Numbered from the stretch's first letter, positions 31,053 to 43,350 are shown. The stretch: 64,000 nt of DNA from Timema cristinae (GCA_039000515.1 JBCFYV010011135.1:33137876-33201875); one strand, 5' to 3'. Notes: generated by a model not told the origin, from the sequence alone. Numbers and translations are program-made.

Positions 31053-34000
31053 GTACGGGCTTTTGTTACCTAGGGCTATTTGTTGGGATTAATAATTATA
31101 GGACCTTGCCAAAATTTGTACCCTTCTTATCAACATCGCAAATAATTATGACAAAATAATGTATACACTCCAAATCATTATTCTTTATGCACGAAGGCTG
31201 CCACTTTTACAAAGATAAATAAACTTTTTCACTGTTGTGGATTTTTTTTTAAAAGACATTAGATGACAATAAAATCATTTTTGAGGTTAATATTTTTGAT
31301 GGTCATTAGCGGAAAGAAGGGAAGGGTGAAAATAATGTAAAAATTTTAAATTATTTTAAAAATTGATCAATTAGGTCTAAATAAAACTTACCTAAACCTT
31401 AAATTCTTCTTTTAAAAAAGTAATCAATTTTTTTGTAAAGCTACATTTTAAAGTTTCAACTTTCCTTGGCCATCCCTCAACGTCATTGTTGCCAACCACC
31501 ATCTTATGAAGAAAATAAATACTAAGCATTTTTGATTTAAATAGAGAAAAGGAATTTTATAAAAACATGGATATGAGCCCCTAGTAAGAAGCGATAGGGC
31601 CTACTGGCCGATCCTAAAAACACAGTACAAATTTTTAAAAAAACCTCTTCCTCTATGGAGCTACCCCCCTCCAAACTTTTCGTTTGTTGTCTGGATTGTG
31701 ATGAGAGAGTTCAATATGACACAAACATAAGTTTAAGTTAGATGCTGTTTTTTTAAAAAAAAAGCAACATGTCTTAGGGGAAGATTAACGGATTGCGCTC
31801 ATTTAAGGATATATTGGTGTGATATTATGATGAGCGGTATTACCCACTGAGTCATATTCCACCTCCTTCCCTTAATACCCACTTGGGTTATGCTCTTATA
31901 AGCTGTTAATCAGATATATTATCACCAAAACAGCAAAACTATAATCTAATAAAAATTGCTATAGGAAGAACCTTATCTAACAGCTAGAACAGTTACTACA
32001 GTCCAATGTTCATAGGAAGAACCTTATCTGACAGCTAGAACAGTTACTACAGTCCAATGTTCATAGGAAGAACCTTATCTGACAGCTAGAACAGTTACTA
32101 CAGTCCAATGTTCATAGGAAGAACCTTATCTGACAGCTAGAACAGTTACTACAGTCCAATGTTCATAGGAAGAACCTTATCTGACAGCTAGAACAGTTAC
32201 TACAGTCCAATGTTCATAGGAAGAACCTTATCTGACAGCTAGAACAGTTACTACAGTCCAATGTTCATAGGAAGAACCTTATCTGACAGCTAGAACAGTT
32301 ACTACAGTCCAATGTTCATAGGAAGAATCTTATCTGACAGCTAGAACAGTTACTACAGTCCAATGTTCATAGGAAGAACCTTATCTGACAGCTAGAACAG
32401 TTACTACAGTCCAATGTTCATAGGAAGAACCTTATCTGACAGTTATAATAGTTACTACAGTACAATGTTCATAGGAAGAACCTTATCTGACATCTAGAAC
32501 AGTTACTACAGTCCAATGTTCATAGGAAGAACCTTATCTAACAACTAGAACAGTTACTACAGTCCAATGTTCACAGGAAGAACCTTATCTGACAGCTAGA
32601 ACAGTTACTACAGTCCAATGTTCATAGGAAGAACCTTATCTGACAGCTAGAACAGTTACTACAGTCCAATGTTCATAAGAAGAACCTTATCTGACAGCTA
32701 GAACAGTTACTACAGTCCAATGTTCATAGGAAGAACCTTATCTGACAGCTAGAACAGTTACTACAGTCCAATGTTCATAGGAAGAAATTTATCTGACAGC
32801 TAAACAGTTACTACAGTCCAATGTTCATATGAAGAACCTTATCTGACAGCTAGAAAATACTACAGTCCAATGTTCATAGTAAGACCTTATCTGACAGCTA
32901 GAACAGTTACTACAGTCCAATGTTCATAGGAAGAATCTTATCTGACAGCTAGAACAGTTACTAAATCTACTTTCATGCATTCATACATCAATTCACTGTC
33001 ACCTTTGATAGATATTATTAATATCTACGTAGGGTATTACCTGATTGGTTACTAAGAAGCCGTGCTTAAATAAATAATAACTCTTAGTTTGAATTAACCT
33101 GGTGATTAGAAATTTCAAAAAAATAAACAATTCACCAATCTTATCTTACCTTAATAAGTTATTTATTTTATCAACTTAATAACACACATTCTTTATTTAA
33201 TCTTCTATTATTATTTTTTTGTGTTTGGGTTTTACAGTTCAGTCTTTCCAACTTTACCAATAATCTAAGCGGTCGGTCATTCCTAAGCGGCAGATCATTT
33301 GGTAGTGCCGCAAGCCACCAATCCACGTACAGCGTTTCAAGACCTTGGTCGCGAGTGTCTAGAAGAAGGTAAGATCGTCAAGACTCGCTTCGATGGTCGA
33401 ATTGTCTGAAACATCACTCTCGTCAAGGCGGTGTCATACCGTGCTAGTACGTAGCGGTTACTTCTATGCCACATTGTGTTAACGTTGTGGTGGGTACAGC
33501 ATACCACGTGGTCGTGTAGATAGGATTGTACCCACCTCGGTGGCTTAGTTGGCAAACGTGCTAGTTTCGTGTTGAGCTAGACTGCCAAGGACGAGAAGAT
33601 CGAAGTTTGAATCATGGTCGTGTGAACTGAGGGTGGTTTTTTCCTAAATGGTTTTCCACTCTCCCTCCACGCAAATGTGGGCTCACTTCCTCTAAATTCA
33701 ACCTTCCCAATTCCTAATCCGTTAGTGTAATTAGTACTTAAGCGTATAGCTCGAACAGGTAATAAGACGCGGTGCTAAATAATAATAAATAAATAAAGTT
33801 AATATGTGTGTAACCCAGATGGTTAGTGAGACATGCCACCTTTTTTTTTATAATTTTGGTGGCCTCCACGGTTGTCACTTATCCACGCCGGTTTAACAGT
33901 TGTTGTTACGTTTAAATTTCAGATGGCATCACTCAACTCTCACAGACCCACTGGAAGCCTCCAAGACAGCCTGGCCCGTGCCGTACATTGAAGCTCTGTT

Positions 34001-37000
34001 TCTACCGGATTTCAAGATCAAAGGCGACATCACGGAGAAGGACTTTGAGGTACGTTCATCCGTAGGACTCTGGACTAACCATCAACAGTGAAACAAAGCG
34101 TCAACTTTTATCTGATGTTTTGAGAGTCCGTTTTTTCAAAATGTTTTCCAATCTTGGTCAACCAAAACACAGGTCCGTTTCATTCGGAATTAACCTTCTT
34201 TATTCGTTCATCTTAAATGTGACACACTTGGTGGTCACATGGTCAAAGGCGCCACTCTCGTGTTGTACTAGACTGCCGAAGACTGGGAGATTGGAGTTCG
34301 ATCCCAGTCGGGTGTACTGATTATCTTTTTCTTCCACTCTTCTTTCATACAAATGTGGGTACATTTCCTTCAAATATAACCTCTACTCCTTCACCATGAC
34401 TCGGTCTCCTCCACACTCCCTTCAGACGCCTGTTCCTCGGTCTTCCTCTCGGCCTCCACTTCAATATCAAACATCTTCTTTGTTATCTTACCTTCCTCCT
34501 ACATTCTCCTCATACGACTGTTTCACCTTAGTCTTTATCCTCTTCTTTATCCTCTTCTTTACTGTCTCCTCTTTAGCTATTACTTTCACCCTTTTCTATC
34601 CATTCTTGTCACTCCTATAAATCATCAAAAGTTTCCACTAATACTCTCTCATGGATGACTGTTTAATTAACTTTATTAATTATGAATATTAATTAAATAG
34701 ACTTAGAAGAGATATAAGTACAATTAACCATAATTTTTTTTTTTATTATTTCCACCGTTGTGGTAAAATTTGTTCCCAGTTGTAAAATAATAATCTTCCG
34801 TGAAAATCATACTAGATTAATCTCATTTCCGATGACGGGTTTGGTTTAAATTGAGGTAATATATTTGTCGGGAGCCAACATCATGTGGAACAGAGTGTAC
34901 ACTCAAAATCAAGATTGTGCGGGTACAGAGGTCAGGGTTGCCACGCACCTGGAAAACAGGTAAAACCGGGAAAAGACAGGGAATTTGTTTGTGTCTGGAA
35001 AAAACCGGGAAAACACAGGGAATTTCACCAAAAAGCTAGAATTTACTGGAATTTGTTAGTGAATTTGGGCAATAAAGTGCTTGCAAGCGGAACAATATAG
35101 ACTAAAATTTGTAACTGGAGAATTGAGCAGTCTGATCGGAACACGTCTCATTTATGATGACTATGCTTACCAGCACCTCATCAGCTTGAGATAAGTCCCG
35201 AGTGCAACTGAGACGACTCGTTTTCGTTCGGCAAATGCCGCGCATTTTCGGCTTCCTCCACTCACCCCCGCTAATAAGACAAACGTCTCGTTCCACCCCC
35301 ACACTTAAACTCAAAATTGTATTTTTTGTATTTCCCTTTTTTTTTCCATTTCATTTAGGGTAGACAGAAAATATAACCAATTTTTCCTTCTAGAAAATGT
35401 GTCATTCATTTCTCATCATTTTCCAAATAATTCTTAAACATGTTTCTCTTGCACAATAAAACATGCCTCCGATGACATATTACCACTCTTCATTTCTAAG
35501 ATGTTCTTTAAAACTAAATTAAATGCCTCTATAATTATATTTTTAATATCTATTAGGTGTCTGGAAAAATGAATATTTTCTCTGGAAAACCTGGAAAACA
35601 CAGGGAATTTGGTAATAAGAAAATAGGAACAACCTTGACTTTAACGTGCTATTATACGACATGAAATTGGTGGCCCACACCCCCGGACATTGTGGCCCAG
35701 GGCAGTTCTAGGGGCGGTACCTAAAAAGTTCCAACCCCCGTACCCTGAAGGGTGGGATGATCCGGTTCAGGCCGGATACCCGAGGTGGTGAGAATTAACT
35801 ACTCCTCTTCCAGTCACTCAAGGGGGAGACCGACACCGGGGGACCACGTGCCTCCCACCTATCCAAGGTGGTACCTGTAGCGACCTTGCGATCTTCACTC
35901 TTCCCCGTGTTTAGGGGAATGGAGTTATGTCCATTGCGCGTGGGAAAAGTAATCTCCCACTCCTCGTGCGTACGAGTGGAGGCGACCGTGTTCCAGCGCA
36001 TGCACTACTAACTGTCCGGGTTAGCGCCGGAGCTCCTAAACGGCTCATCGCATGAATGGCGAGGTCCGGACCCGGTGGCCCGGAACTCCAGGAGCCCGCC
36101 GGATCCTACCACGCTGCCAACACCATCACTCGTCGGCATTTAAACACACTGCCCCACAGAGTCCAACCCATTCCAAGCTCGTGACTGGGGCTCTCGGCCT
36201 GGCCCTGTGTACCACTTATAACCAAAATAGTCCAACGGAGGCATACCAGTCCGCAGGGCCACCTCGAGCACCTGTAGGTAACCAATGCAAGTACCAGTCC
36301 TTCTAGCACGAGATGAAGATAGAAACAGTCGCAACCTAGGACGGCCGCCAACTTACGATTACATTCCTAGTCTTGAGACTGACCGTTTAAATTCCAGTTA
36401 GCGATGAACGGCCGGTTCATGGCCCGAAGTTCATCCAGGGACCAACTGACTAACTAGCAGGAGAGTTATGTCCGGTACTTCATCAGAGGATACGTCAAAC
36501 TTAAGTCCTCTGCGTGGTCTAAGAATATCGTGGAGTCAAGGCCGTAGCAAGCCAATAATTCCAGGGGGGGTTTGGTGGGCACATCCTCCAATTCCCGGAA
36601 GCTAGAAAAAAATTATAAATAATAAACAGTTCTAAAAGCTCTCTGAATTGCTTTTTATGGTAACACAACCGTCTAATTTTGATAGTGTTTGAACCATAAA
36701 TAAAGCCATATATATTTTGTTCATTAAATTTGGGGGCAGGTTTGAACCCCCAAACCTCCCCCTCCCCGACTGCAGCCTGTAGTAGAGTTAGGGTGATTCA
36801 TCCATTAGTGAATACTATCTTGTGTTTTATTCCATGTTATTAAACTAGTTAGTCATAGAATAGTAAACAACTCTCCTATCATTTATGAACTAGTGACCTG
36901 TCATAACGTATTTATTGTCTTTTTAAGATTTTATTTTTATTTATATTCCAGGTCATTGAAACGATAGCCAAAGGAGCTTTTGGAAAAGTCTACAAAGTCG

Positions 37001-37788
37001 AGAAGAAAGATACCAAAGAAATATACGCTTTAAAAATACTTTCTAAGTCGCAGGTTTGTAAGATTTGGTCATAGTTTTGTCGGTGCATTTTTATTACCTG
37101 TTCAGGTTAAATACGCTAATGAGCTAGTTACGGTAATGTGTTACTGATGATAAAGGCTGATTTTTAAAAAATGTAACTACATTTTCTTTGAAGGAAAGAG
37201 TAAAATAATTTAGTAAAAACTAAAGATGTAGCAATTCAGTGAAACCGATTACCAATTGTTTAAAATAATTGTTCATGTTACGATTAGTCCCGATTATTGA
37301 TTATTTATCAATAACTATTCGAAAATATGCTTAAGAAAATAACATTTAATGTAATTAATACAAAAATATTTTATTTAAAAATCAACAGTTAAAGTTTTGA
37401 TAATACTAATTTTTGATTAATAATTATAACTGATAATAGACCAGTTGTTTATTTTTTTTGGGGGGGGGGGGGGGGAACTAGTTGATTTGTTTCACGTGGT
37501 TTCAGACTCGATCTCTTCTTTGGGCAAATAAGTCCAACAAAGGAAAAAAAAAAGTCTTTCTGAGACCACTGATCCATCAGACGCATTCAGAAACTGTTAC
37601 CGAACCCTTCCTTCACCTCTTGACAAGACGTGTATTAATCACAACTTGAGAATGTGTGGAATGCCAGGCCTCCACCGTGGTTCGGATCCCACGTTAAACT
37701 GTAGGTCCTCCATTTCATCTCACAATCACCCTACCATTACACATTAGCGTGAGTGCGTATAACTTGAACGGGTAGTAAGACGCGGTGC

Positions 37789-37819
<31 letters not shown>

Positions 37820-40800
37820 CTAGCTTGTTCCTTCAAGGGAGGGAATCTTGTTTATTCTTTACATAGCTGGCGAAAGTTGACACTAGATTGTTAGTTTTAT
37901 CATTGGAATGAATTTATTTATCTGATTATGTAAGCTTTGCATAGCTCTCAACCCAGATACAGTATGTATATAATAAGTTTTATTTTTTGCGATTTTGATC
38001 ACTAAACTTCTATCTAGAAAATTTTACTTTAAATTTTATTTCTAAAAAAACTTATTAATTAGCATGATAATTTATGATCCACTAATAATCGCCCGATAAT
38101 CATTCATCGATACACTCCTAGTAAAAACTATCCTCGGTAGACCCGACCAAGATTTGAAACCCTTTCTTCTGGTTATCGGCAGTACGGTCTCTTGCATGAG
38201 TGACAACCTAAATTATGTTGCCATCGAAGCAGGTGGATGGAATATAATTAATTCATTCACATTTTGGACATCTAACTCTTTTTTTTTTTCTTTTTATTCC
38301 AGATTATTTCTGACAATGCTTTTGACCAAGTCAAAGATGAGGTTCGGATACAGTCAACTTGCGGTCACAATCCTTTCATCGTCAACTGTCCCTTCTTCTG
38401 GCAGAATAGGAAGAATCTCTTCATAGGTTAGAGCAACAATTCAATAGAACGTTCTAGTTGCAACGCAATTCATCAATTTCCCATAAATATGTATTTTTTT
38501 TAAAAAATAAAACACCTTTATGCTATATTTTTCATCCAAGAGATAAATATTAACAATTTAATATGCTTTTAAAATAAATTAATTTGTTATATAATTTATA
38601 CAAAACTTCAATTTATCTCCGCAATTATTTTATAAGGTTGATTGGATTTTTTTCAAAAAAACTTGAATTTGCTCACTCCTATCAACAGTGATTAAATATA
38701 AATAAACCAGCTGACACTGATTGACACTAGAGTCATAGTCAGGTCCAATAACTAGATCAGAGGTCCCAGGTCCACACTACACTAGAGTCAGGAGGTCCAG
38801 GTCCACACTACACTAGAGTCAGGAGGTCCAGGTGCTAGACTAGTATGCAGGGGCGCAGATGAAATGAAATGTTTAAGTGTCACATTAAAACACAATTTGA
38901 TGATTTTATTGCGTTTTGTGATATAATTTATCTTTTCCAGTCAGTGAATATATGTGTGGAGGAGAATTATTGAAACTCTGCCAGGATTACATAACCTTAC
39001 CCGAGGAACTAGCTAGGATCTACGTGGCCGAGATAGCGCTCGCTTTGGGTGAGTAACACAAGAAATGAACTAATGCCGTCATCATGTGACCGTAGCCTCA
39101 ACGCTTTGGTAAAATATCTCCATCTTCCTTCAGCCACTCCTACATTCTTACTTACTTACTTACTTAGCTCCTTGTCTTACTACCCGTTCAGGTTATACGC
39201 TTATACACTAACTAGACAGCTGTTGGCCGCGCTTTGCTCGCGTGGAAGTTGATTATATACAAATACGAAAATATACATATGTATTTACAGATTAATTTAA
39301 AATATTATGTTACGTTGAACCATAACTTGACCTCAGATCAAAAATAATGCAAGTCCGATACAAACTTTCACCCCCTTTTTCATCCTTATTAAAAAATTTC
39401 CAAAATTCCTGACACATGTATTTATTTGTTTTACGTCAATACCGAAATACAAAATTTTGTTTATGTAACTTTCAAATGACGAACTTGCATAAATATTATC
39501 ATACATATTATCATCCCCTATTTTGACCACTTTGGGGTGAATTTTCTAAAATCCTTTCTTAGTGGGTGCCTACATAACAAAATGAATATACAGTCCGAAT
39601 TTCATGCTTGTAGCCTTGATAGTTTGCGCTCGGTGATGATGAATCAGTCAGTCAGTCAGTCAGGACATGTTATTTTATAAGTATAGATTGAAATTGAATA
39701 GAAATTGGGAAGGTTGAATTTAGAGGAAGTGAACCCGCATTTGCATGGAGGGAGAGTGTAAAACCGTTTAGGAGCCCGCCTACCCCCACCAGTTCACCTG
39801 ACCGAGATTTGAACCTTGGCCTCTCTGTCTTCGGCAATCTAGCTCAACACTAAACTAGTGCGTTAGCTAACCACGCCACCAAGACGAGTATAGAAATTTT
39901 ATTTTTAGTTTAGTGTAATTACAGTAGTTTGCACTTATATACCAAGGTTTTGGGAAATGCACTATAAGGTAAATATTTAGTATATTCAATAATGATAGAA
40001 GCCGTGTTTTATATACAAGGGTTGATTTCGCCCCAACCCTTGGTTCGATTTTCTTCCTCGACAAACTTGATCTTTATAGAGGTACAAAGAACATCTGCGT
40101 TAAATTTGAAATAAATCGGTTAATGCGTTCAAAAGTTATCGTGGGACATATCGACCAGTGACGGACAAAAATTTAAATCCGTAGAGTTAAAACTGAGAAC
40201 TCGTTTAACCCTTTCGATAAATCAAACCACATGACTATGTTGTTTTTTTTATTTGTTTTTTACAATTTCTACAATATTTGTTAGATCGCCTATACGAACG
40301 AGCAAGCCAAAATGTCCCACCACAACTTGTCCCCCCCCCTCTCTTAAGTATGTACGGGGTCTCCAAAATTACGGGGCACTTGTCCGGCCAGTGCCGCTCG
40401 CACACCACTAAGTGCGGCTCTGTTACTTACTACCTTACTTTCATGGAGGAGGATGGAGGGGAAGTATGGAGGGCAGTGACCACAAGAAAGACGTAGGGGT
40501 ATTAGTAGGCCAAGCCGGTAACGACATGTGTGCGTGTGAGAGGTTGTCTTGTTTTTCTTATCGCCACGTCTTACTACCCGTTAACAGTTATACACTTACG
40601 TACTAACTACACTTAATGGTTTTAGATATCAAGAAGGTTATATTTATAAGAGTTGTACCCATATTCGCCTGGATGGAGGGTGTAAAACCATTTGGGGGGG
40701 GGGGGAAAGAACACCCGACCGAGATTCACATCCCTGTCTTTGACAATCAAGTCTAACTCAAGAGTAACGCGTTAGACCGCTCGACCACCGATCCGGGTGT

Positions 40801-43077
40801 TAGAGGAGGTGAATGGAGGTAAATAAAGCAGGAAGAGGGATGGAGGAAGTTGGAGGCATTTTACTAAACTGACCCGGACACAGGCTGGGAACAGAGGAGG
40901 AGTAGGATGTAACTATGAGGTACAACGTAAGCCCTACTTCTTTACACTGCTGATATAAAGTTTACTAAACATAAGATATTATTGAGGGCAGCTTCTGTGG
41001 TCGAGTGGTCGCCGCTACTGGCTACAGATCCAGAGGTCCTAAGTTTGATCCTCGGTACCGTCTACATTTTCTGCGAAAGTAATGAGTCTGTAACCGAGTT
41101 AAACTCAGCCTTGCGAGTACAAATGAGATAATTGAATGGAAAAGAGTAGTGGCTCTGGTCTATAAAACTGATATTAACGACCGAAGGTTTAGTTTTGCTG
41201 ACCAACATGACACCCTCTACCCACCAATGATGGTAGTATATTTGTCAACAGACGGTGGCCGGTGTGTCTTGATTGCGGGATGACGCCGTGGAGTTGTTTC
41301 TAAGACGCTATAGCTACGACAACCATTGTATGTTCTTATTGTTTGGTTCCAGATTTTCTCCACAACGCCGGTGTGGTGTACCGGGATCTTAAACTGGAGA
41401 ACATCTTGCTTGACCAGGAATGTCACACGCAACTGATAGACTTTGGTCTGGCGAAATGGTTAAAGTACGGCGCTCGGACTACGACAATATGTGGCACGTT
41501 GAAATATATGGGTACGTGCGTGCGTATATCAGTGTAGAAACCACGTAGATACGGAACTTGATTGAGGTTCCCTTCGACCCTACCTTAAATAAAGGGAACT
41601 TTACATCTGCCTTTCATCACTCACATCTAACTTTCATCACTCACACCTACCTTTCATCACTCACTCCAACCTTTCATCATTCACATCTAACTTTCATTAC
41701 TCACACCAACCTTTCATCACTCACATCTACCTTTCATTACTCACACCAACCTTTCATCACTCACATCTAACTTTCATCACTCACACCTACCTTTCATCAC
41801 TCACTCCAACCTTTCATCATTCACATCTAACTTTCATTACTCACACCAACCTTTCATCACTCACATCTAACTTTCATTACTCACATCTAACTTTCATCAC
41901 TCACACCAACCTTTCATCACTCACACCAACCTTTCATCACTCACATCTAACTTTCATCACTCACACCAACCTTTCATCACTCACATCTAACTTTCATCAT
42001 TCACTCCAACCTTTCATCATTCACATCTAACTTTCATCATTCACATCTACCTTTCATCATTTGCTCCAACCTTCCATCATTCGCTCCAACCTTTCATCAT
42101 TCGCTCAACCTTTCATCATTCACATCTAACTTTCATCATTCACACCTACCTTTCATCATTCACACCTACCTTTCATCACTCACTCCAACCTTTCATCACT
42201 CACTCCAACCTTTCATCATTCACATCTAACTTTCATCATTCACACCTACCTTTCATCATTCACACCTACCTTTCATCACTCACTCCAACCTTTCATCACT
42301 CACTCCAACCTTTCATCATTCACATCTACCTTTCATCATTCGCTCCAACCTTTCATCATTCGCTCAACCTTTCATCATTCACATCTAACTTTCATCATTC
42401 ACATCTAACTTTCATCATTCACACCTACCTTTCATCATTCACACCTACCTTTCATCACTCACTCCAACCTTTCATCATTCACACCTACCTTTCATCACTC
42501 ACTCCAACCTTTCATCACTCACTCCAACCTTTCATCACTCACATCTAACTTTCATCATTCACTCCAACCTTTCATCATTCACATCTAACTTTCATCATTC
42601 ACACCTACCTTTCATCACTCACTCCAACCTTTCATCATTCACATCTAACTTTCATCATTCACACCTACCTTACATCATTCACTCCAACCTTTCATCACTC
42701 ACTCCAACCTTTCATCATTCACATCTAACTTTCATTACTCACACCAACCTTTCATCACTCACTCCAACCTTTCATCACTCACACCTACCTTTCATCACTC
42801 ACTCCAACCTTTCATCACTCACACCTACCTTTCATCACTCACTCCAACCTTTCATCACTCACTCCTACCTTTCATCCTAACACCGGCTCTCTACTAATCC
42901 TGGATAAATCACTGCTATGTCACGGATATGGGTAGTTGTTGAAACAGACACATTGGCGCTGGCTGATAATCCCTCCGCTCCGTTACAGCCCCGGAGGTGG
43001 TCAGCATGGAGCCGTACGGACACGCCGTGGACTGGTGGTCGCTTGGCGTCGTCGCTTGCTGCATGATATCGGGACAG
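30981..43077 (+). CDS. RSKR: Ribosomal protein S6 kinase-related protein (RSKR/SgK494-like), exons 1-8, 3' part missing
   Basis: Eight exons (30981-31052, 33238-33368, 33923-34049, 36952-37053, 38303-38426, 38941-39048, 41353-41511, 42989-43077) join in phase to 912 nt, 304 residues. The N-terminus MGNAHHKKP fits N-myristoylation plus a basic patch, as in PKA catalytic subunits. Residues about 80-105 carry a [14 protein letters not shown] segment that closely resembles human RSKR. Kinase motifs are AKGAFGKV (116-123, first glycine replaced by Ala, as in human RSKR), catalytic Lys138, helix-C Glu157, YRDLKLEN (catalytic Asp233), DFG (251-253), [12 protein letters not shown] (activation segment) and DWWSLG. 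It is therefore probably an active Ser/Thr kinase. The rest of the C-lobe (about 100 residues) is absent up to 64000 and must lie further right. Introns hold satellites, SINEs and DNA elements. Confidence 0.88.
31964..32964. repeat. 51-bp satellite array, about 19-20 copies, in RSKR intron 1
   Basis: Same unit as 16491-17467 (AGGAAGAACCTTATCTGACA core), with scattered single changes and two shortened units near 32800-32890. Confidence 0.95.
33238..33368 (+). CDS. RSKR: RSKR exon 2 (Ser/Arg-rich linker)
   Basis: Acceptor GGGTTTTACAG, donor AGAAG-GTAAGA. Encodes a Ser/Arg-rich stretch with [16 protein letters not shown] and [10 protein letters not shown], which may hold phosphosites. It leaves two bases that complete an Arg codon in exon 3. 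Confidence 0.8.
33540..33795 (+). mobile_element. SINE family B copy in RSKR intron 2
   Basis: Head CACCTCGGTGGCTTAGTTGG, body TTTTCCACTCTCCCTCCACG, tail CTCGAACAGGTAATAAGACG and A/T-rich end. Confidence 0.8.
33923..34049 (+). CDS. RSKR: RSKR exon 3 (pre-kinase segment)
   Basis: Acceptor TTTAAATTTCAG, donor GAG-GTACGT. Contains [20 protein letters not shown], the family-typical segment before the kinase domain. Read in the other frame it opens with ATG, but only the spliced frame matches the family. Confidence 0.88.
34225..34390 (+). mobile_element. SINE family C copy in RSKR intron 3
   Basis: Head GGTGGTCACATGGTCAAAGG, B-box GGAGTTCGATCCCAGTCGG. The tail is lost. Confidence 0.7.
34917..35640. 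mobile_element. DNA-element-like repeat with GGAAAA..ACAGGGAATTT subrepeats
   Basis: The left end (GGTTGCCACGCACCTGGAAA) and right end (reverse complement AAGGTTGTTCCTATTTTC) are imperfectly inverted. Both sides carry copies of ACAGGGAATTT and its complement. No coding capacity. Confidence 0.5.
35650..36560. other. GC-rich island in RSKR intron 3, unclassified
   Basis: About 900 bp clearly richer in G+C than its surroundings, with the short palindrome CCGGTTCAGGCCGG near 35771 but no exon that fits RSKR. Probably part of a mobile element (for example a LINE untranslated region); not proven. Confidence 0.35.
36952..37053 (+). CDS. RSKR: RSKR exon 4 (P-loop and catalytic lysine)
   Basis: Acceptor TTATATTCCAG, donor CAG-GTTTGT. 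34 codons: [11 protein letters not shown] and YALKILSK with the ATP-binding Lys. Confidence 0.92.
37590..37815 (+). mobile_element. SINE family A copy, 5'-truncated, in RSKR intron 4
   Basis: Body GGCCTCCACCGTGGTTCGGA, tail TTGAACGGGTAGTAAGACGC, (AAT)n end of about 10 units. Confidence 0.85.
38303..38426 (+). CDS. RSKR: RSKR exon 5 (helix C)
   Basis: Acceptor TTTTTATTCCAG, donor ATAG-GTTAGA. Encodes [15 protein letters not shown] with the salt-bridge Glu, then [13 protein letters not shown]. Confidence 0.92.
38725..38835. repeat. Short tandem repeat of about 36 bp, 3 units
   Basis: Units share CACTAGAGTCAGGAGGTCCA and GGTCCACACTA. In RSKR intron 5. Confidence 0.8.
38941..39048 (+). CDS. RSKR: RSKR exon 6 (hinge and helix D/E)
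   Basis: Acceptor TCTTTTCCAG, donor TTGG-GTGAGT. Encodes [13 protein letters not shown] (hinge) and [15 protein letters not shown] (helix E). Confidence 0.92.
39230..39690 (+). mobile_element. LINE-like 3' region with CAGT repeats
   Basis: Begins near GCCGCGCTTTGCTCGCGTGG and ends with TTGATAGTTTGCGCTCGGTG then (CAGT)n and TATAAGTATAGATTG, a layout common to RTE-type 3' ends. Fragment only. Confidence 0.4.
39695..39890 (-). mobile_element. SINE family B copy
   Basis: Body GAACCCGCATTTGCATGGAG, head (reverse complement) CTCGTCTTGGTGGCGTGGTT. In RSKR intron 6. Confidence 0.75.
39900..40415. mobile_element. Repeat family G copy 2
   Basis: Contains GGTTCGATTTTCTTCC, AATCGGTTAATGCGTT and TTAAAACTGAGAACTC, in the same order as 21640-22178. 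Confidence 0.65.
40560..40800 (-). mobile_element. SINE family C copy
   Basis: Tail CACGTCTTACTACCCGTTAA, G-run, head (CCGCTCGACCACCGATCCGG as seen on plus). Confidence 0.75.
40800..40920 (+). pseudogene. LINE 3'-end fragment
   Basis: GGAGGTGAATGGAGGTAAAT and GGCATTTTACTAAACTGACC match the 3' end of the LINE at 22255-22480. 40420-40500 is a probable further piece. Confidence 0.45.
40990..41215 (+). mobile_element. SINE family E copy in RSKR intron 6
   Basis: Head CTGTGGTCGAGTGGTCGCCG, B-box-like AAGTTTGATCCTCGG, body AACTGATATTAACGACCG. It ends about 140 bp before exon 7. Confidence 0.7.
41353..41511 (+). CDS. RSKR: RSKR exon 7 (catalytic loop, DFG, activation loop)
   Basis: Acceptor GTTTGGTTCCAG, donor ATGG-GTACGT. 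Encodes [22 protein letters not shown] and [11 protein letters not shown]. All catalytic residues are present. Confidence 0.95.
41613..42875. repeat. 20-bp tandem array, about 63 units, in RSKR intron 7
   Basis: Units of the type CTTTCATCACTCACACCAAC with variants ATCTAAC, ACCTACC and TCCAACC. Longer-period groups (for example the blocks from 42110 and 42230) repeat as sets. It fills most of the intron between exons 7 and 8. Confidence 0.97.
42989..43077 (+). CDS. RSKR: RSKR exon 8 (APE motif and helix F)
   Basis: Acceptor CTCCGTTACAG, donor CAG-GTGAGG. Encodes [20 protein letters not shown] and [10 protein letters not shown]. The frame is open and the next exon is not in the window. Confidence 0.93.
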
Positions 43078-43279
43078 GTGAGGCGGAAATTAGGTTAATT
43101 TTACGACTAGACACTTTGTCCAACATAACACCAAGACTTATTACCTGCGTTGAGCTTATAAACCTCCAGCAGGGTTGCCAACTCTCTAGTCTCAACCGAT
43201 GGTGCGTGGACCTGAAACGGATCGTATTTTCGCTTGACGGGAAACTATTTTTTGTGTCTGGAATTAAATGGATGCCGAC

Positions 43280-43350
43280 ATCTGTGGTCTCGAGGTAAAG
43301 GGTTTGCCTCAGGACTAGATGTCCGTAGGTTCAAACACGGTTGAGGTAGA
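43280..43350 (+). repeat. tRNA-like SINE head fragment
   Basis: GTGGTCTCGAGGTAAAGGG with GTCCGTAGGTTCAAACACGG. Related to 7140-7215. Confidence 0.5.

Noticed and set aside
33900..34091. Start of the kinase at ATG 33923
   Set aside because: That frame does not match the family; the spliced frame with the last two bases of exon 2 gives the [14 protein letters not shown] segment.
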